From the NCBI GenBank assembly GCA_006538405.1, contig BJKQ01000036.1, forward strand, positions 1 through 64,000: a DNA stretch of 64,000 bases. Direction: 5' to 3'. Source of the stretch: Hansfordia pulvinata (taxonomy: Eukaryota > Ascomycota > Sordariomycetes > Xylariales). The notes under the pieces were generated by a model. The model was not told the origin of the DNA, did not search any database, and worked only from the letters and a program-made list of their open reading frames with translations. Positions 1-13,480 of the stretch are shown here, in pieces. The position numbers and the translations under genes were made by a program. Each line of letters begins with the position of its first letter. The stretch's first letter is position 1.

Positions 1-3000
1 TTTTTTAAAGATCGGCCTTAACGATTAATAATATTATAATACTGTTTTATACGTTATTAAATCGTTATAAAATTTTATGTAAAAGTGTTTATAAAAAGTT
101 ATAAAATATTTAACTTAAATAATAGCTTTTAAAGCGTTATTATTAATTATTACTTATCGTGATCTTTATAAGTTAAATTTAATAATTTATATAAAAGGTA
201 ATATCTTTATATTTTTATTATTTAAATTATTATATATAAATTTTACTTTAAATAAAAAGGATACTTAATTATTTTATTTAAAGTTAACGTAACATCGTAA
301 ATACTATTTAATATTAATTAAGTTATTTTCGGTATGATTATTTTTATAAATAATATATTATTAACGTTTTATATTATACTTTAAGTTATTATATAAATAA
401 TTTTAAAAGTAAGCTATAAAAAGCTTATTTTAATTTATAATAAGTTCTTTTAATAAGCTATATTAATTAAATACGGTTTTATTATAAGTTAAGCAATTTA
501 TATTATAATTATAGTTTCCTTAAATAATTAAAACTTCGCGAACTTAATAAGCTATTTTATATAAATTATATATTATTTATAAACGATTTTAATTATTAAA
601 TTTATAAATAACGGTAACTTAATAATAAAGTTTATTAAACCCGATTTTTATACTTTATCCTTAAAAGGTATAAGTTAAAGTTCTTTATAAAGCTTATAAT
701 ATATTACTTTAAATTAAATATACATACTGTATTCTCCGATTATTATTTTAATTAATCTTTTAAGGTTTAAAAAGTCGTAATCGTATCGTACTTATTATAT
801 AGTTTTTTAAATCCTTTAATAATTATAAGATAGATCTTTATAAATTATTATAATAAATATTATTATAACGGTATAAGTATAAATCGTTATTATAAAAAAA
901 GTATAACTTTATTAAATTATTTAAAAAGGTTAAACCATTTATTATTTAATAATGCTTTTAAGCGTTACGTTTCTTATTATAATTTATAATTAAATTATTA
1001 TTTTTTAACTTATATAAGTCGGATTTATTATATAAGAATTAAGTTTTTTTCCTTATTTTTCTTAAGATAAATTATAATTCGGTTATAAGGTTTATTATAC
1101 AGTAATTAAATTTATTTATTAAAAGCGTTAACTTTAATATTCTTCTTACCTTTATAATATTCGATTTTAAAGTTAACTTTTAGAGGATCTTTATTTATTA
1201 AATTTATCGTTTATTAAGGACTTTATTTTTAATAAAAGTAATAAGATCTTATAATTAACCTGAACGATTATAAGTGTGAAAGGTGTTATTTAAATAAATG
1301 TCTTTATTCCTTAAATACTTTAATAATAATTATAAGCTTTTTATCGTGTATTATATAATTAAGCTTTAATTTATTAAACTTCTTTAAGAAAAAAGTTATA
1401 AAGTATAACTTATTAATTTATTTTATTATTTAAGTTATCCTTTTATAATAAAGTTGTTAACGTTTATTTTAACTTTTATAAGTTTATTAAGGTTTATTAT
1501 TATTATAATTAACTCTTATATAATAACGTCCTTAATCGTATCGAATATTATTTAAAGTTTATTACTTTTATTTAAAAAGCGATCCTTTTTTATTATATTA
1601 ATAAGCGGTGTAATATGCTTATTATACCTTTTAATAAAGGCGTGATAATAATTCGTAAGTTTAATAAATAATCGGATATCCGAAACATTATTTAAAATAA
1701 GTTAACCTTTAATTACTTAAATCTTAAATTATTATATTAAGACTTTTTTAAGTTAAATAATGTATCCGATAAAATCAACTTTTATTTAATAAAATTAACT
1801 CTTTTTTAAGTTAACTTAAAGGTTAACGTTTTAAAGGGCTTAAAGGACTTATATTATATAACTTATATAAATTATTTTATTCTTTAAATAAATTAAAATA
1901 TTATTAAGGTATATTATAATAAAATATTAAGGTAAGGTTTAAAAGTGTTATCGATTATATTTTAAAAATTAACCGGGGTATTTATAAGCTTAAAAGGCAT
2001 TATTAAGTACTTAAAATATCCTTTAAGTGTTTAAAATACCGTTTTATTCGTCTCCTTTTATAATCTTAATAAGGTGGTAAACATTTAATAGATTTATTAC
2101 GGTAAAAGATCTTAACTTTATATAATTAATCTTTCAGCACTTTAATTAAAGGTAAAGGGTATCGGTTTTTAATTATAATATTATTAAGTTATTAGAAGTT
2201 AATATATATCCTTTAAGATTTATCTTTTTAAGTATAAATAAGATAAGGTAATTAATTTAAAAATATAAATAATTTAATATATCCTGTTTTTAAATCTTAT
2301 CGCAGCTTTTTTTAAGCTTTATATTATATTAAGTTTAATAAGTAAACGGATTTAAACGTTAATTAAGCTTTATCTTTAAGTGGTATCGTATAATCATAAT
2401 TTAAATATAATAATAAACTATTTATCGTGTTAAACTTATCTTAAAATAATATCGCGAATTATTAATACTTTTTAAGTATTACTTATTTTAATAAGTAATC
2501 CTTTTTTATTATCTTAATAATAATATTTTATAAATATAAACTTAAATCCGTTTAATAATAAAGGCTTTCGTTTTAATTAAGTATTATAATCTCTTTTAAT
2601 ATTCCTTATTAAAGACGGTTAATACTTTAATTAACTTTAAGATTCGCCGATTATAATTAAAGTATTTTAAGATTATTTTATTTAAGATATTAACGATGTT
2701 TAATTAAAGTCTTATAAGTCGGCCTTAAATAATAATTAAAAAGGGCGTAATCTTATGTTCGATTTATCTTTAAGCTTTCTTTAAATAACTTTTATTTATT
2801 ATTATAAGTTAATATAAAGCGTTTTTCTTATTTTATAATAATTTAAATTTATTAACGATTCGTAACGATATTAAATTTTAAATCGATATATATTAATTAA
2901 TGCTTAAATTCTTTTAATTTATAATATACCGTTATATTAAGCTATATAGCTTTATTTTTATTAAAGGCTTATTTTATTATATAAGTTCTTTTTATTTATT

Positions 3001-5784
3001 ACTTTAAATTAATAATAAGGTGCTTTAATTTTTTAAGTATTATCATGTAATTACTTATGTTAAGCCGTATTATTAAAAGCTACTTATAAAAGCCTTACTT
3101 TATTATAATTTAATATTTAAAAGTAAAGTATATTATTTATTATCTTATAATAATAATTTAATTAATAAGTTATTAACATGTTTTAACGTTCGACTTTTAA
3201 GTATTAACTCTTTAATTAAATATCGTACTTGCTTTATAAGTTTAATACGTGTTATATATACGGTTCTTTTTAATAAGTTATAACGTTATTTTAATTTTTT
3301 ATAAAATATAAAAGTGTTCTTTAATAAGATATAAAAGGTTTTATTAATATAAAATAATTAAAATATTAATAATATCGTGGTTCTCATATTAATTTAAGCG
3401 TTTTAACTTTTATAAAGAAGTAATAATACTTAACTTTATTAATTAAATATTATTAATAAGTAATATAAATATAATTATATTATACGATCTCGTTATATTA
3501 AGTGTTATAAAGAATTAAGTCGTATATATCTTTATACACTTTTTTTAAGTCTTTTTTATTTAAGATTATTATTAATTTTTTCGTGTTATTAAAGGTCTTA
3601 TTATAATAAAAGAAATCTTCTTTTTCTTTTTTATTAAATAAATATTTATATAAGCTTTATATTTAATAAGTTTCCGTTACGTTATTTAATTTATTATAGT
3701 TTTTTTAAAGGTATTCTTTAAGCTTAAATATAAGTGTTCACCCGTAAGCCCTTTTAAAGATTAAGTGTGTATTAATACGTTAATTATTATATTTACTTCT
3801 TTATTAAATATTTATTATTTTATTATAAAATTATAATAATCTTTATAATCTTTAATTTACTTAATTAAATCTTACCGATCTTCTTAATCTTAAATAACAC
3901 TTATTTTAAAATAAAGAGCTTATTTATTCTTTATAATTACTTTAAAGATAAAGGAGTTAAGTAAGTCTTATTCCTTTTATAAAGTGGTCTTAATACGTTT
4001 TTAAGTCTTATTATCTTTAACTTTTAATATATCCTTAATAATATTATAAGGGTTATTATCGTATCGTTTATTAAAGAGCGTGTATAATTAAGGGTCGTTA
4101 ATTAATTTATTAAAGAATTAAATTACTTATTTTAAATAAAAGGCTTAATCCTTAATAATAACCCGTTAATATCTTTTTTTAAGGATTTAAAGTATAACGT
4201 TATATTATATATTAATATCGGTTTTTTCTTAATTAATAATTTTTATAATCTTTTAAAAGGTCCGTTTTAAGGAGTTATATTATATAAAGCCTTATTTATA
4301 TACTTTTTATTTTAAAGTATCCGTTAAGTCTCGTAAAAGCATTATAATATTAAATATATTATAATTAACATATTATTATAAGGTTAAGTATATATAATTA
4401 ACTTAAAGGATATTATAAATCCCTTTTTAAAAGGTCTTAATTTATTAATTTACGCGTTATTTTTAATACTTTATTACTTTATTAAACCCTTCTTATAAAA
4501 TATTAAAGGTAATATTAAATTTAAAGTTAAAGTTTAAATTATTATATACCTTATAAGTTATATAAAATTATTCTTTAAATATAAAGGTTTATCCGTTTTA
4601 ATTTATTACGACTTCTTTAATAACCTTAATATATTTATTAACTTATTTAAGTTATTTAAGTGCTTAATAATCTTATATAATATGTTTTAATTTATTATAA
4701 TTATAATACTTAAATGCCTTTTATATTTATTATTAAAAGCACGGTTAATATTTATAAGTTTAAAGTATTATTTATAAAAGGTAAAGTAAGGCTTTATTCC
4801 TTTTTATTATTATTACCTTATATTTTAAGGTATATATTAATTATTTTCACCCTTTTTATAATAACGTTTATATAACCGTGAATCGATACGGATAACGGTT
4901 TTAATATACTTTATAAAGTTATTTAATAAGTCTTATTTAATTAACTTATCCTTAACTTCCTCTTTAATCCTTAATAAAATATAAAGATTTTACTTTTTTT
5001 AATTAAATTAAGTTATATAAGGATATATTTAAAGTCAGCGGTATAAAGGGATATTAAAGTCTTTTATAAAAGGTTAATAAATTCTTTTTTAACTTATCGT
5101 TTCTTATTTAAGTCTTAAATTAAGCCTTTGAATTATCGCTTAAACCTTATATAAAATATAAAGATCCTTTACGTTTTAACGGATTATAAAGTTAAAAGTT
5201 TATTAATAAACTTAATAAGGTATAATTTAAATTATATTAACGCCTTTTTATAAAGAAAGGATTTAATATAAATTACGCGATTTTTCTTATTATTAAAATG
5301 TTTATATAATTAATAAAATACCTTTATTTAAGTTAAGAACCCTTAAAGTTACTTAAAGGTGTTATTAAAAGTTTTAAATAAGTTAATTTTAAGGTTAATA
5401 TTAATTAAAGGAGCTTTAATAATACCTTTAACGCTTTATATAACCCTTATAAGTTAAGCTTATAAAAGTTTATTAATTATATTAATATATTTAATATAAG
5501 CTTATTATAATTATTTATTAACGTTCTTATAAGCTTAATAAAAGGCTTATAATTATTTTTATAAAATATAAAGCTTATTAAATAATTACTTATATTCGCT
5601 TTTAATAAGATCGTATTCTTTTTTATTATTATTAACCCTTTTTATCTTTTTAATTAAGTTCTTTAAAAGCGTTTATATTACCGGTTATTTAAAGGATTTA
5701 AGTTAAAACGATATCGTGTTAATTAAATATTACTTAAAGGTATTAATAAATAATTATTAAATGCTTAAATAAGAGTGATTAAAA
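1..5784 (-). mobile_element. Ty3/gypsy chromovirus, older copy (internal part, RIP-degraded)
   Basis: This block aligns base for base with 7682-13480 of the younger copy, beginning in the integrase C-terminal region and ending at the LTR junction, so its left end lies outside the window. It is far more AT-rich than the younger copy: GC-containing runs there are TA-only here, and no frame stays open. The reverse-transcriptase active site can still be placed at 1900-1911 on the minus strand, where a Tyr-Leu-Asp-Asp motif now reads Tyr-Leu-Asn-Asn, so both catalytic aspartates are lost. Coding runs right to left. It is certainly dead. The family assignment comes from the better-preserved copy next to it. 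Confidence 0.85.
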
Positions 5785-6040
5785 TATAATAACCTGGATT
5801 CTTTTTAAGAAAAATTTAAAGTTAATTCAAGAATTTATATTTTAAAAGAACACTTAAAAGGTCATTTATTAATAAATATTAAGTAATTAATTAATAAATA
5901 AGTAACCGAAGTATTAAATAAGTAATAGATTATTATTAAGAGATTACTTTTATTTAAGAATAACTTAAATGCTTAAATTAATTATTAAGGTAATAAATAA
6001 TTAAATATATAAGAAACCTTTTATCCTTATATGTCCTTTA
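5785..6040 (-). repeat. LTR of older chromovirus, left piece
   Basis: Starts with a RIP-mutated version of the LTR terminus (tataataacc against tgtaacgacc in the younger copy). It follows the younger copy's LTR up to the insertion point, where the younger element interrupts it. The rest of this LTR resumes at 14019. Confidence 0.85.
6036..6040. repeat. Target-site duplication (CTTTA), left
   Basis: The five bases CTTTA directly precede the younger element's TG terminus and are repeated exactly after its CA terminus at 14019-14023. Five bp is the usual duplication length for LTR-element integrases. Confidence 0.85.
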
Positions 6041-6577
6041 TGTAACGACCTGGATTCTCTTTAAGAAAAATACAGAATTAGTTTAAGGGTTTATGTTTTA
6101 AAAGAACACTCGAAAGGTCGTTTATCGGTAGATAATGAGTAATCGACTAATAATGGGTAATTTGAAGTATTAAATAAGTGGTAAATTATCGTTAAAAGGT
6201 TACTCTTATTTAAGAATAACTTAAATGCTTAAATTAATTATTAAGGTAATGAATAATTAAATACATAAGAAACCTTCCGTCCTTATATGTCCTTTATTCC
6301 CTTATTAATACCGTGTCCCGGATCACGTTTATTAAAGTGATCTTTATTTTACTCACGACCTTCTTCGTGAGCGTCGCCTTAATCACGGTGATTATAGTGA
6401 GCGTGCGGACCGCTTATTATCTTAACGGTGATCTTAATTACGTGATCTTATCCCGTGTTTTTACTTTTCCTTATATATATAATTAATTTAACGTCGTCTT
6501 GCACGATTATTAGTTTATAAGTCTTTACTTATATTAATATGGCCTGTCCTGCCGGCTTAATAATCGGGTTCATAACA
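6041..6577 (-). repeat. 3' LTR of younger chromovirus
   Basis: 537 bp, begins tgtaacgacc and ends cataaca. Because the element is coded on the minus strand this is the 3' LTR. It differs from its partner mainly by G/A and C/T transitions, for example aatgag here against aataag there, as RIP would leave. Confidence 0.9.
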
Positions 6578-6793
6578 TTATACCCCTCCTTTTAAGTTGT
6601 TTATCCTTAATTAATAAACATAAAAGAGTGCGTGTGCCTTATCGTGGGCGTGGCCTTTATGCCTTCGTTTATCCCTTTATTTTTCTTATCTTTATTGATT
6701 ATATTAAGTTTATTTCGACCTTCCGCGCGATCCACCACCACCGAGCGTTAACGTTTATCGGAATTTACTGCGCTTAACGGTGTGGTTACGGAT

Positions 6794-7339
6794 ATGCCGT
6801 GTTCTTACTGTTTTAAGAATAAGAAGTCGAGTTCTTACCGTATCCTTAAAAGTAAGAGTCGTTATTAAGAATGCATTCGTTATAAGCGTTCTTATAATAA
6901 TATTTTAATAGCGTTATCCCTTAAACGAGTCATAACTTAGCAGCGTAAGCTCGAGGCTGAAAAAGAGGAGGCGAGCGATAAACTCTTATCTTTATATATT
7001 TAATTAATAAAGTTTTAATCTTAATTAACGTTAATTACTGGTCGGTTAAGCCGTATTTAAAAGATAAAATCTTAAGTGAAAGAGAAAGGTTCGGATCTCT
7101 TTACTTATAAAATAGTAAAGTTAAATAAGGAGGACGGTGTGCTCCTTGCTTTAAATGCTTATAAACGGTGCTTAATCGATAACTTATAGCATATCGGAGT
7201 TCTTAACGATATAAATTAGTCGACGTTTAAGTTAGGTTCCGATTTTTCCTTTACGAACTTCCTTATTCCGTTTAAGGAGCCGCCGGTCTTTACCGGTGAT
7301 ACTATTTTAATAATTAAGGATAGTTTAAGTGGTTCTTAG
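6794..7339 (+). pseudogene. Antisense CxxC / coiled-coil ORF inside the chromovirus
   Basis: A single plus-strand frame of 181 codons running from an ATG at 6794 to a TAG at 7337, broken by about ten TAA/TAG stops that RIP could have produced. The N-terminus reads MPCSYC, with a second Cys-x-x-Cys region at about residues 28-31 now reduced to one cysteine. A charged, helix-prone stretch follows (LEAEKEEASDKLLSLY), then a conserved-looking tail (for example KEDGVLLALNAYKR and KLGSDFSFTNFLIPF). It resembles, from memory and unchecked, small zinc-cluster-like hypothetical proteins found repeatedly in fungal genomes. It lies antisense to pol, starting next to the 3' LTR and running back to the chromodomain. 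Its role is unknown; it may be a regulatory or capsid-accessory protein. The alternative, a chance frame, is unlikely given the coherent residues between stops. Confidence 0.6.
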
Positions 7340-7680
7340 GTTTTTAAGTGTTTTTTAATAATAAGTAACCTTTTTATTATATTAAATACTCCGTTATAAA
7401 TTTTTATTAACGTAAATCTAATATCTTTTCGACCTTAAATTCTTAAGCGTTAATATCGGCTTTAATTTCGGTTTCGAGCTATGCGTTAACCGGTGCTGGT
7501 TTTAATAATAAAACGTGGAATACCGGGTGGATTCTTATAACGTTAAGTAACGATAATTTATAATTAATTAATAAAACGATCTCGCTGATTTTAAATAATT
7601 TAATCTTTTTAAAATTTAATTTATCGTTAAGTCTTTTAATTCGAATGTTCTTACGTAATAAATAAACCTTATCTCCCCTT
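7325..7680 (-). pseudogene. Integrase C-terminal domain and chromodomain (chromovirus pol end)
   Basis: The minus strand reads GDKVYLLRKNIR, then a segment containing IHPVFHVLLLKPAP, which is the characteristic end of a Ty3/gypsy integrase. It is followed by EFKVEKILDLR (7411-7442) and, after two RIP stops, a tail matching the chromodomain pattern (ITEYLI, two stops, KGY, then KNHLNYP). Chromodomains in this position target integration to particular chromatin and define chromoviruses. Stops fall mostly at codons that would have been Gln, Trp or Arg, as expected from C to T and G to A changes. The frame ends close to the stop of the plus-strand ORF, so the two reading frames meet tail to tail. 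Confidence 0.8.
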
Positions 7681-9469
7681 TTAAAGGTCGGCCTTAACGA
7701 CCGGTGGTTATCGTAATATCGTTTTATACGTTGCTGAATCGCTGTGAGCTCCGTGTGGAGGTGTTTATGGAGAGTCGTAAGATATTTAACTTAAATAACG
7801 GCTTTTAAAGCGTTGCCGTTAACTATTGCTTATCGTGATCTTTATAAGTTAAATTTATAGTTTGTATAAAAGGGTAATATCTTTATGTCTTTATTATTTA
7901 AGTTATTATATACGAATTTTGCCTTAAGTAAAAAGGATACTTAATTATTCTATTCGAAGTTAACGTAACATTATAAATATTGCTTTAATACTTAATTAAG
8001 TCGTTCCGTGCGACTATTTATTTATAAGTAATATGTTATCGACGTCTTATATTATACTCCGAGTTATTATATAAATGATTTTTAAAAGTGGGTTATAAAG
8101 AGCTTATCTTGATCCGTAATGAGTTTTTTTAATAAATTATATTGGTTAAATATAGTTTTATTTATAAGTTATACAGTTTATATTACGGTTATGGTTTCTT
8201 TAAATAGTTAAAACTTCGCGAACTTAATAAGCTGTTCCATATAAACTATAATGCTGTTATAAACGATTTTAATTATTAGATTTATAAATAACGGTAGCTT
8301 TATAATAAAGTTTATTAAAACCGATTTCCATACTTTATCCTTAAAAGGTATAGGTTAAAGTTCTTTATAAGGCTTATAACGTGCTGCTTTAAATCGAATG
8401 CACATGTCGTATTCTCCGATTACCGTTTTAATTAATCTTTTAAGGTTTAAAAAGTCGTAATCGCGTTATACTCGTTATATGGTTTTTTAAATCCTTTAAT
8501 AACCGTGGGATAGATCTTTATAAATCGTTATAATAAGTTACCGTTATAACGGTATAAGTATAAATCGTTTATTACGGAAGAGTATAACTCCGTTAAATTA
8601 TTTAAAGAGGTTAAACCGCTCGTCGTTCGATAATGCTTTTAAGCGTTACGTTTCTTATCGTAGTTTATAATTAAATTGTTCTTTTTCGACTCGGGTGAGT
8701 CGGATCTGCTATATTAAGATTAAGTTCCCGTCTTTATCTTACTTTAAGATAGTTTATAGTTTTATTATTAGATTTACCGTGAAGTGGTTAAGTCGTTTAT
8801 TAAAAGCGTTTACTTTAACGTTTCTTTACCTTTATAGTATTCGATCTTAAAATTGAATTTTAAAAGGATCTTTATTTATCGAATCTGTCGTTTATTAAGA
8901 ACCTTATTCTTTATAAAGGTTATAAGATTCTTATAATCCGTACGAACGGTTATTAAAGTGAGGGTGCTATTTAAGTAATGTCTTTATTCTTTAAATGCCT
9001 TAATAATGGTTATAAGCTCTTTATCGTGTACCGTATAATTAAGCTTTAATTTATTAAACTTCTTTAAGAAGTAAGCTATTAAATACAGCTTACTTATTTC
9101 GTCTCGTTGTTTAAGTTATCCTTTTATAGCGAAGTCGCTGGCGTCGGTCTTGACTTTTATGGGTTTATTAAGGTTGATTATAGCTATAACGGGTTCTTTT
9201 AAAATTGCTTTTTTAAGGGTGTTAAACGAGGTTTAAAGTTCTTTATTTTATTTAAAGGGCTTATCCTTTTTAATTATATTAATTAAGGGTCTAGCGTGCT
9301 TATTAAATCCTTTTATAAATTATCGGTGGAAGTTCACGAATCTTAAGAATCTTTTAATATCGTGGATGCTTTTAAGAACGGGCTATTCTCGGATAGCTTA
9401 CACCTTACTTTACTGTATAAACACTTTTCTTAGCTAAATCGTGTACCCCACGAAGTCGACTTTCGTTTA

Positions 9470-9658
9470 ATGAAATTAACTTTTCTTCGGGTTAACACGA
9501 AGGTTAATATTTTAAAGGGCTTAAAGGACTTACTTTACGTGGCTTATATGATTTACTTCGTTTTTAAAGTAAATGAGAATATCGTTAAAGTATATTATTA
9601 CGAAGACGCCGTGGAAGGGCTTAAGGACGGTGTCGATTATACTTTAAAAGCTGGTTAA
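9470..9658 (-). pseudogene. Reverse transcriptase active-site segment of the chromovirus
   Basis: The open plus-strand frame here is a shadow. The minus strand reads SIIDTVLKPFHGVFVIIYF, then NDILIYFKNEVNHISHV, which is the palm region of a Ty3/gypsy reverse transcriptase (FQxxINxVLxP...YxDDILIYS...HxxHV). The catalytic motif lies at 9581-9592 and reads YFND, so the first aspartate has become asparagine by a G to A change. The same codons in the older copy (1900-1911) read YLNN, which indicates an ancestral YLDD. RT would copy the element's RNA into DNA in virus-like particles. This copy is inactive. Confidence 0.85.
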
Positions 9659-12639
9659 AGTATTCGTGAGTTTAAAAGGTATTATTAAATATTTAAAGTG
9701 TCCCTCCGGTGTCCGGAACGTTGTTTTTTACTTATCTTTTATAAGGATCTTAATAAGGTGGTAAGCGTTTAATAGATTTATCGCGGTGAAGATCTTAGCT
9801 TTATAAAGAAGGTCTTTTAACACTTTAATTAAAGGTAAAGGGTACCGATTTTTAATAATGATATCGTTAAGCTGTCGGTAGTTAACGTATATCCTTTAAG
9901 ATCCGTCCTTTTTAAGCACGAATAAGATAAGATAACCGGTTAATAACGTGGACGGCTTAATATATCCTTTATTTAAATCTTATCGTAGCTTTTTTTTAAG
10001 CTTTACGCGCTGCGTTAAGTTTAATAAATAAACGGGTTTAAATATCGGTTAAGCTTTATTTTTAAGTGGTATCGTATAATTATAATTCGAATATAGCGGT
10101 AAGCCATCTTCCGTGTTAAACTTATCTTAAAATAATATTATAAATTATCGATACTCTTTAAGTATTACTTATTTTAATAAGTAATTCTTTTTTATTATCT
10201 TAACGATAACGCGTCTTACGGATATGAACTTAAATCCGTTCGGTGATAAAGGCGTCGTTTTTAATCGAGTATTATAATCCCTTTTTAATGTTTCTTATTA
10301 AAGACGGTTAATACTTTAATTAACTTTAAGATTCGCCGATTATAATTAAGGTATCTTTAAGATTATCTTATTTAAGATATTAACGATGTTTAATTAAAGT
10401 CTTATAGGTCGGTTATAAATAATAATTAAAAGGGGCGTAATCTTACGTTCGATTTATCCTTAAGCTTTCCTTAAATAACTCTTATTTACTATCGTGAGTC
10501 GGTACGGGGCGTTTTTCTTATTTTATAATAATTTAAATTTATTAACGATTCGTGGCGATATTAAATTCCGGGTCGATCCGCTATTAATTAATGCTTAAAT
10601 TTTCTTTAATCCGTAATATACCGTTACGTTAAGTTATACGGCTTTATTTTTATTAAGGGCTTATCTTATCGTGTGGGTTCTTCTTATTTATTGCCTTAAA
10701 TTAATAATAAGGTGCTTTAATTTTTTAAGTGCTATCGTGTCGCTACTTATATTAAGCCGTGTTATCGAGAGCTGCTCGTAAAAGCCTCGCTTTATCGTGA
10801 TCCGGTGTTCGAGGGTGGAGCACGTTATTTATCGTTTTACGGTGGTAGTTTAATCGGTGGGTTATTAATGTGTTCCGAAGTCCGACTTTCGGGTATTAAC
10901 TTTTTAATTAAGTGTCGTACTTACTTTACGAGTTTAACGCGTGTTATATACACGGTTCCTTTTAATAGGCTGTAACGTTGTCTTAATTTCTTATAAGGTA
11001 TAAAGAGTGTTCCTTAATAAAATATAAAAGGTTTTATTAACACGAAGTGGCTGAAATATTAATAATATCGTGGTTCCCGTATTGGTTTAAGCGTTTTAAC
11101 TTTTATAAGGAAGTAACGATACTTGACTTTATCGGTTAAGTGTTGTTAATAAGTAATATAAATGTAATTATATTATACGATCTCGCCGTGTCGAGCGCCG
11201 TAAGGAATTAAGTTATATATGTCTTTATATACCTTTTCCGGGTCTTCTTTATTTAAGATTATTATAAGTTCTTTCGTGTCGTTAAAGGTCTTGCCGTGGC
11301 GGAAGAAATCTTCTTTTTTTTTTTCGTTAAATGAATATTTATATAAGCTTTATACTTAATAGGTTTCCGTTACGTCGCTTAATTCGTTATGGTTTTCTTA
11401 AGGGCATTCCTTAAGCTTAAGTATAAGTGTCCACCTATAGGGCCTTTCCGGAGATTAAGCGTGTATTAATACGTTAATTATTACGTTTACTTCTTTATTA
11501 AATGTTCGTTATCTCGCCACGAGACTATAATAGTCTTTATAATCTTCGATTTATTTAATTAAATCTTACCGATCTTCTCGGTCTTAAATAACACTTATCT
11601 TAAAACGGAGAGCTTATTTATTCTTTATAATTACTTTAAAGATAAGGGAGTTAAGTGGGTCTTATTTCTTTTATAAGGTGGTCTTAATACGTTCTTAAGT
11701 CTTATCGTCTTTAACTTTTAATATATCGTTAATAATATTATAAGGGTTATTATTATATCGTTTATTAAAGAGCGCGTATAATCAAGGGTTATTTATAAAT
11801 TTATTAAAGAATTAAGCTTTTTATTCCGAATAAGCAGCTCGTTCTTTTATTATAACTCGTTAATATCCGTGCTTAAGGATCCGAAATATAACGTTATGTT
11901 ATATAATAATATCGGGCTTCCTTTAATTAATGGTTCTTACGATTACTTAAAGGATCTGCTCCGGGGAGTTACGTTATATAAAGCTTTATTTACGTGCTTT
12001 TTATTCCGGTGTATCCTTTAAGTCTTATAAGAGTATTATAATGTTAAATGTATCACAGCCGACGTATCGTTATAAGGTTAAGTATATATAATTAACTTAA
12101 AGGGTATTATAAGTCCCTTTTTAAAAGGTCTCGGTTTATTAATTTACGCGTTATTTTTAATACTTTATTACTTTATTAAACCCTTTTTATAAGATATTAA
12201 GGGCAGCGTTAAATTCGGGGTTAAGGTTTGAATTATCGTATACCTTACGAGTTATGTAAACCCGTTCTTTAAGTACGGGGGTCTATCCGTTTTAATTTAT
12301 CGTGACTTCCTTAATAGCCTTAATATGTTTATTAACTTATTTAAGTCGTTTAAGCGCTTTATAATCGCGCGCGATATGCCTTAATTTATCGTAATTATAA
12401 TACTTAAATGTTTTCTTATGCTTATCGTTAAAAGCGCGGTTAGTATTTATAGGTTTTAAGTGTTACTTATAAAAGGTAAAGTGAGGCTTCGTTCCTCCTT
12501 ATCGTTATCGCCTTATGTTTTATAGTATACGTTAATTGTTTCCTCCTTTCTCGCGGCGTCGCTTATAAAGTTAAGAATTAATACGAATAGCGGCCTTAAT
12601 ATACTTTATAAAGCTGTTTAATAGATCTTATTTAATTAG

Positions 12640-13440
12640 CTTATCTTTAACTTCCTTTTTTAATCCTTAATAAAACGCGAGAATCTTGCTTTCTTTAATT
12701 AAATTAAGTTACGTAAGGATGCGTTTAAAGTTTACGGTGTAAAGGGACGTCGAGGTCTTTTATTAAAGGTTAATAAGTTCTCTTTTAGCTTATCGTTTCT
12801 TATTTAAGTCTTAAAATAAGCCTTTAAGTTATCGTTCGAATTTAACATAAGATATAAAGATCCCTTTAATCTTGGTCGACCATTGCTTTTAAGGTTTATC
12901 GATTGCCTTAATAAGATATGGTTCGAATTAAGTTAAAGCCTTTTTACGGAGAAACGACTTAACATAAATAACTTAGTCTCTTTTATTATTAAAGTGTTTA
13001 TATAGCTAGTGGAATGCCTTTATTTAAGTTAAGAACCTTTAAAGTTGCTTAAGGGTGCTGTTAAAGGTCTTAAAAGGGTTAATCTTAAGGTTAGCGTTAA
13101 TTAAGGGAGCTTTAATAATACCCTTAACGCCTTATATAGCTTTAACGAGTTAAGCTTATTAAAGTTCGTTAACCATATTAATACGCTTAACGCGGGCTTA
13201 CTGTAATTGCTTATTAACGTTCTCGTAAGCTTAATATAAAGCTTATAATTAATCCTGTAAAGTGCGAAGCCCGTTAAGCAGCTGCTTATACTCGCTTTTA
13301 ATAAGATTATACTCCTTTTTATTATTATTAATCCCTTTTATCTCTTTAATTAAGTTCCTTAAAGGCGTTTACGCCACCGGTTGCTTAAAGGATCTAGGTC
13401 GGGATGATATCGTGTTAATCGGATATTACTTAAGGGTATT
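12640..13440 (-). pseudogene. Gag remnant of the chromovirus
   Basis: On the minus strand a helical stretch (EIKGINNNKKEYNLIKSEYK, about 13270-13340) is followed by a region matching the retrotransposon Gag pattern: FHxLYKHFNNKRD, then YVKSFLRKKALT, a stop in place of the usual Trp, and FEPYLI (12911-12941), then FISYVKFER. Further on comes a segment like the Gag end (ILAFY, stop, GLKKEVKDKLI). Gag forms the virus-like particle. Position next to the right-hand LTR fixes that LTR as the 5' one. Boundaries are approximate because RIP stops and likely small indels break the frame. Confidence 0.65.
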
Positions 13441-13480
13441 AACGGACAGTTATTGAATGCTTAAATAAGAGTGATTAAAA

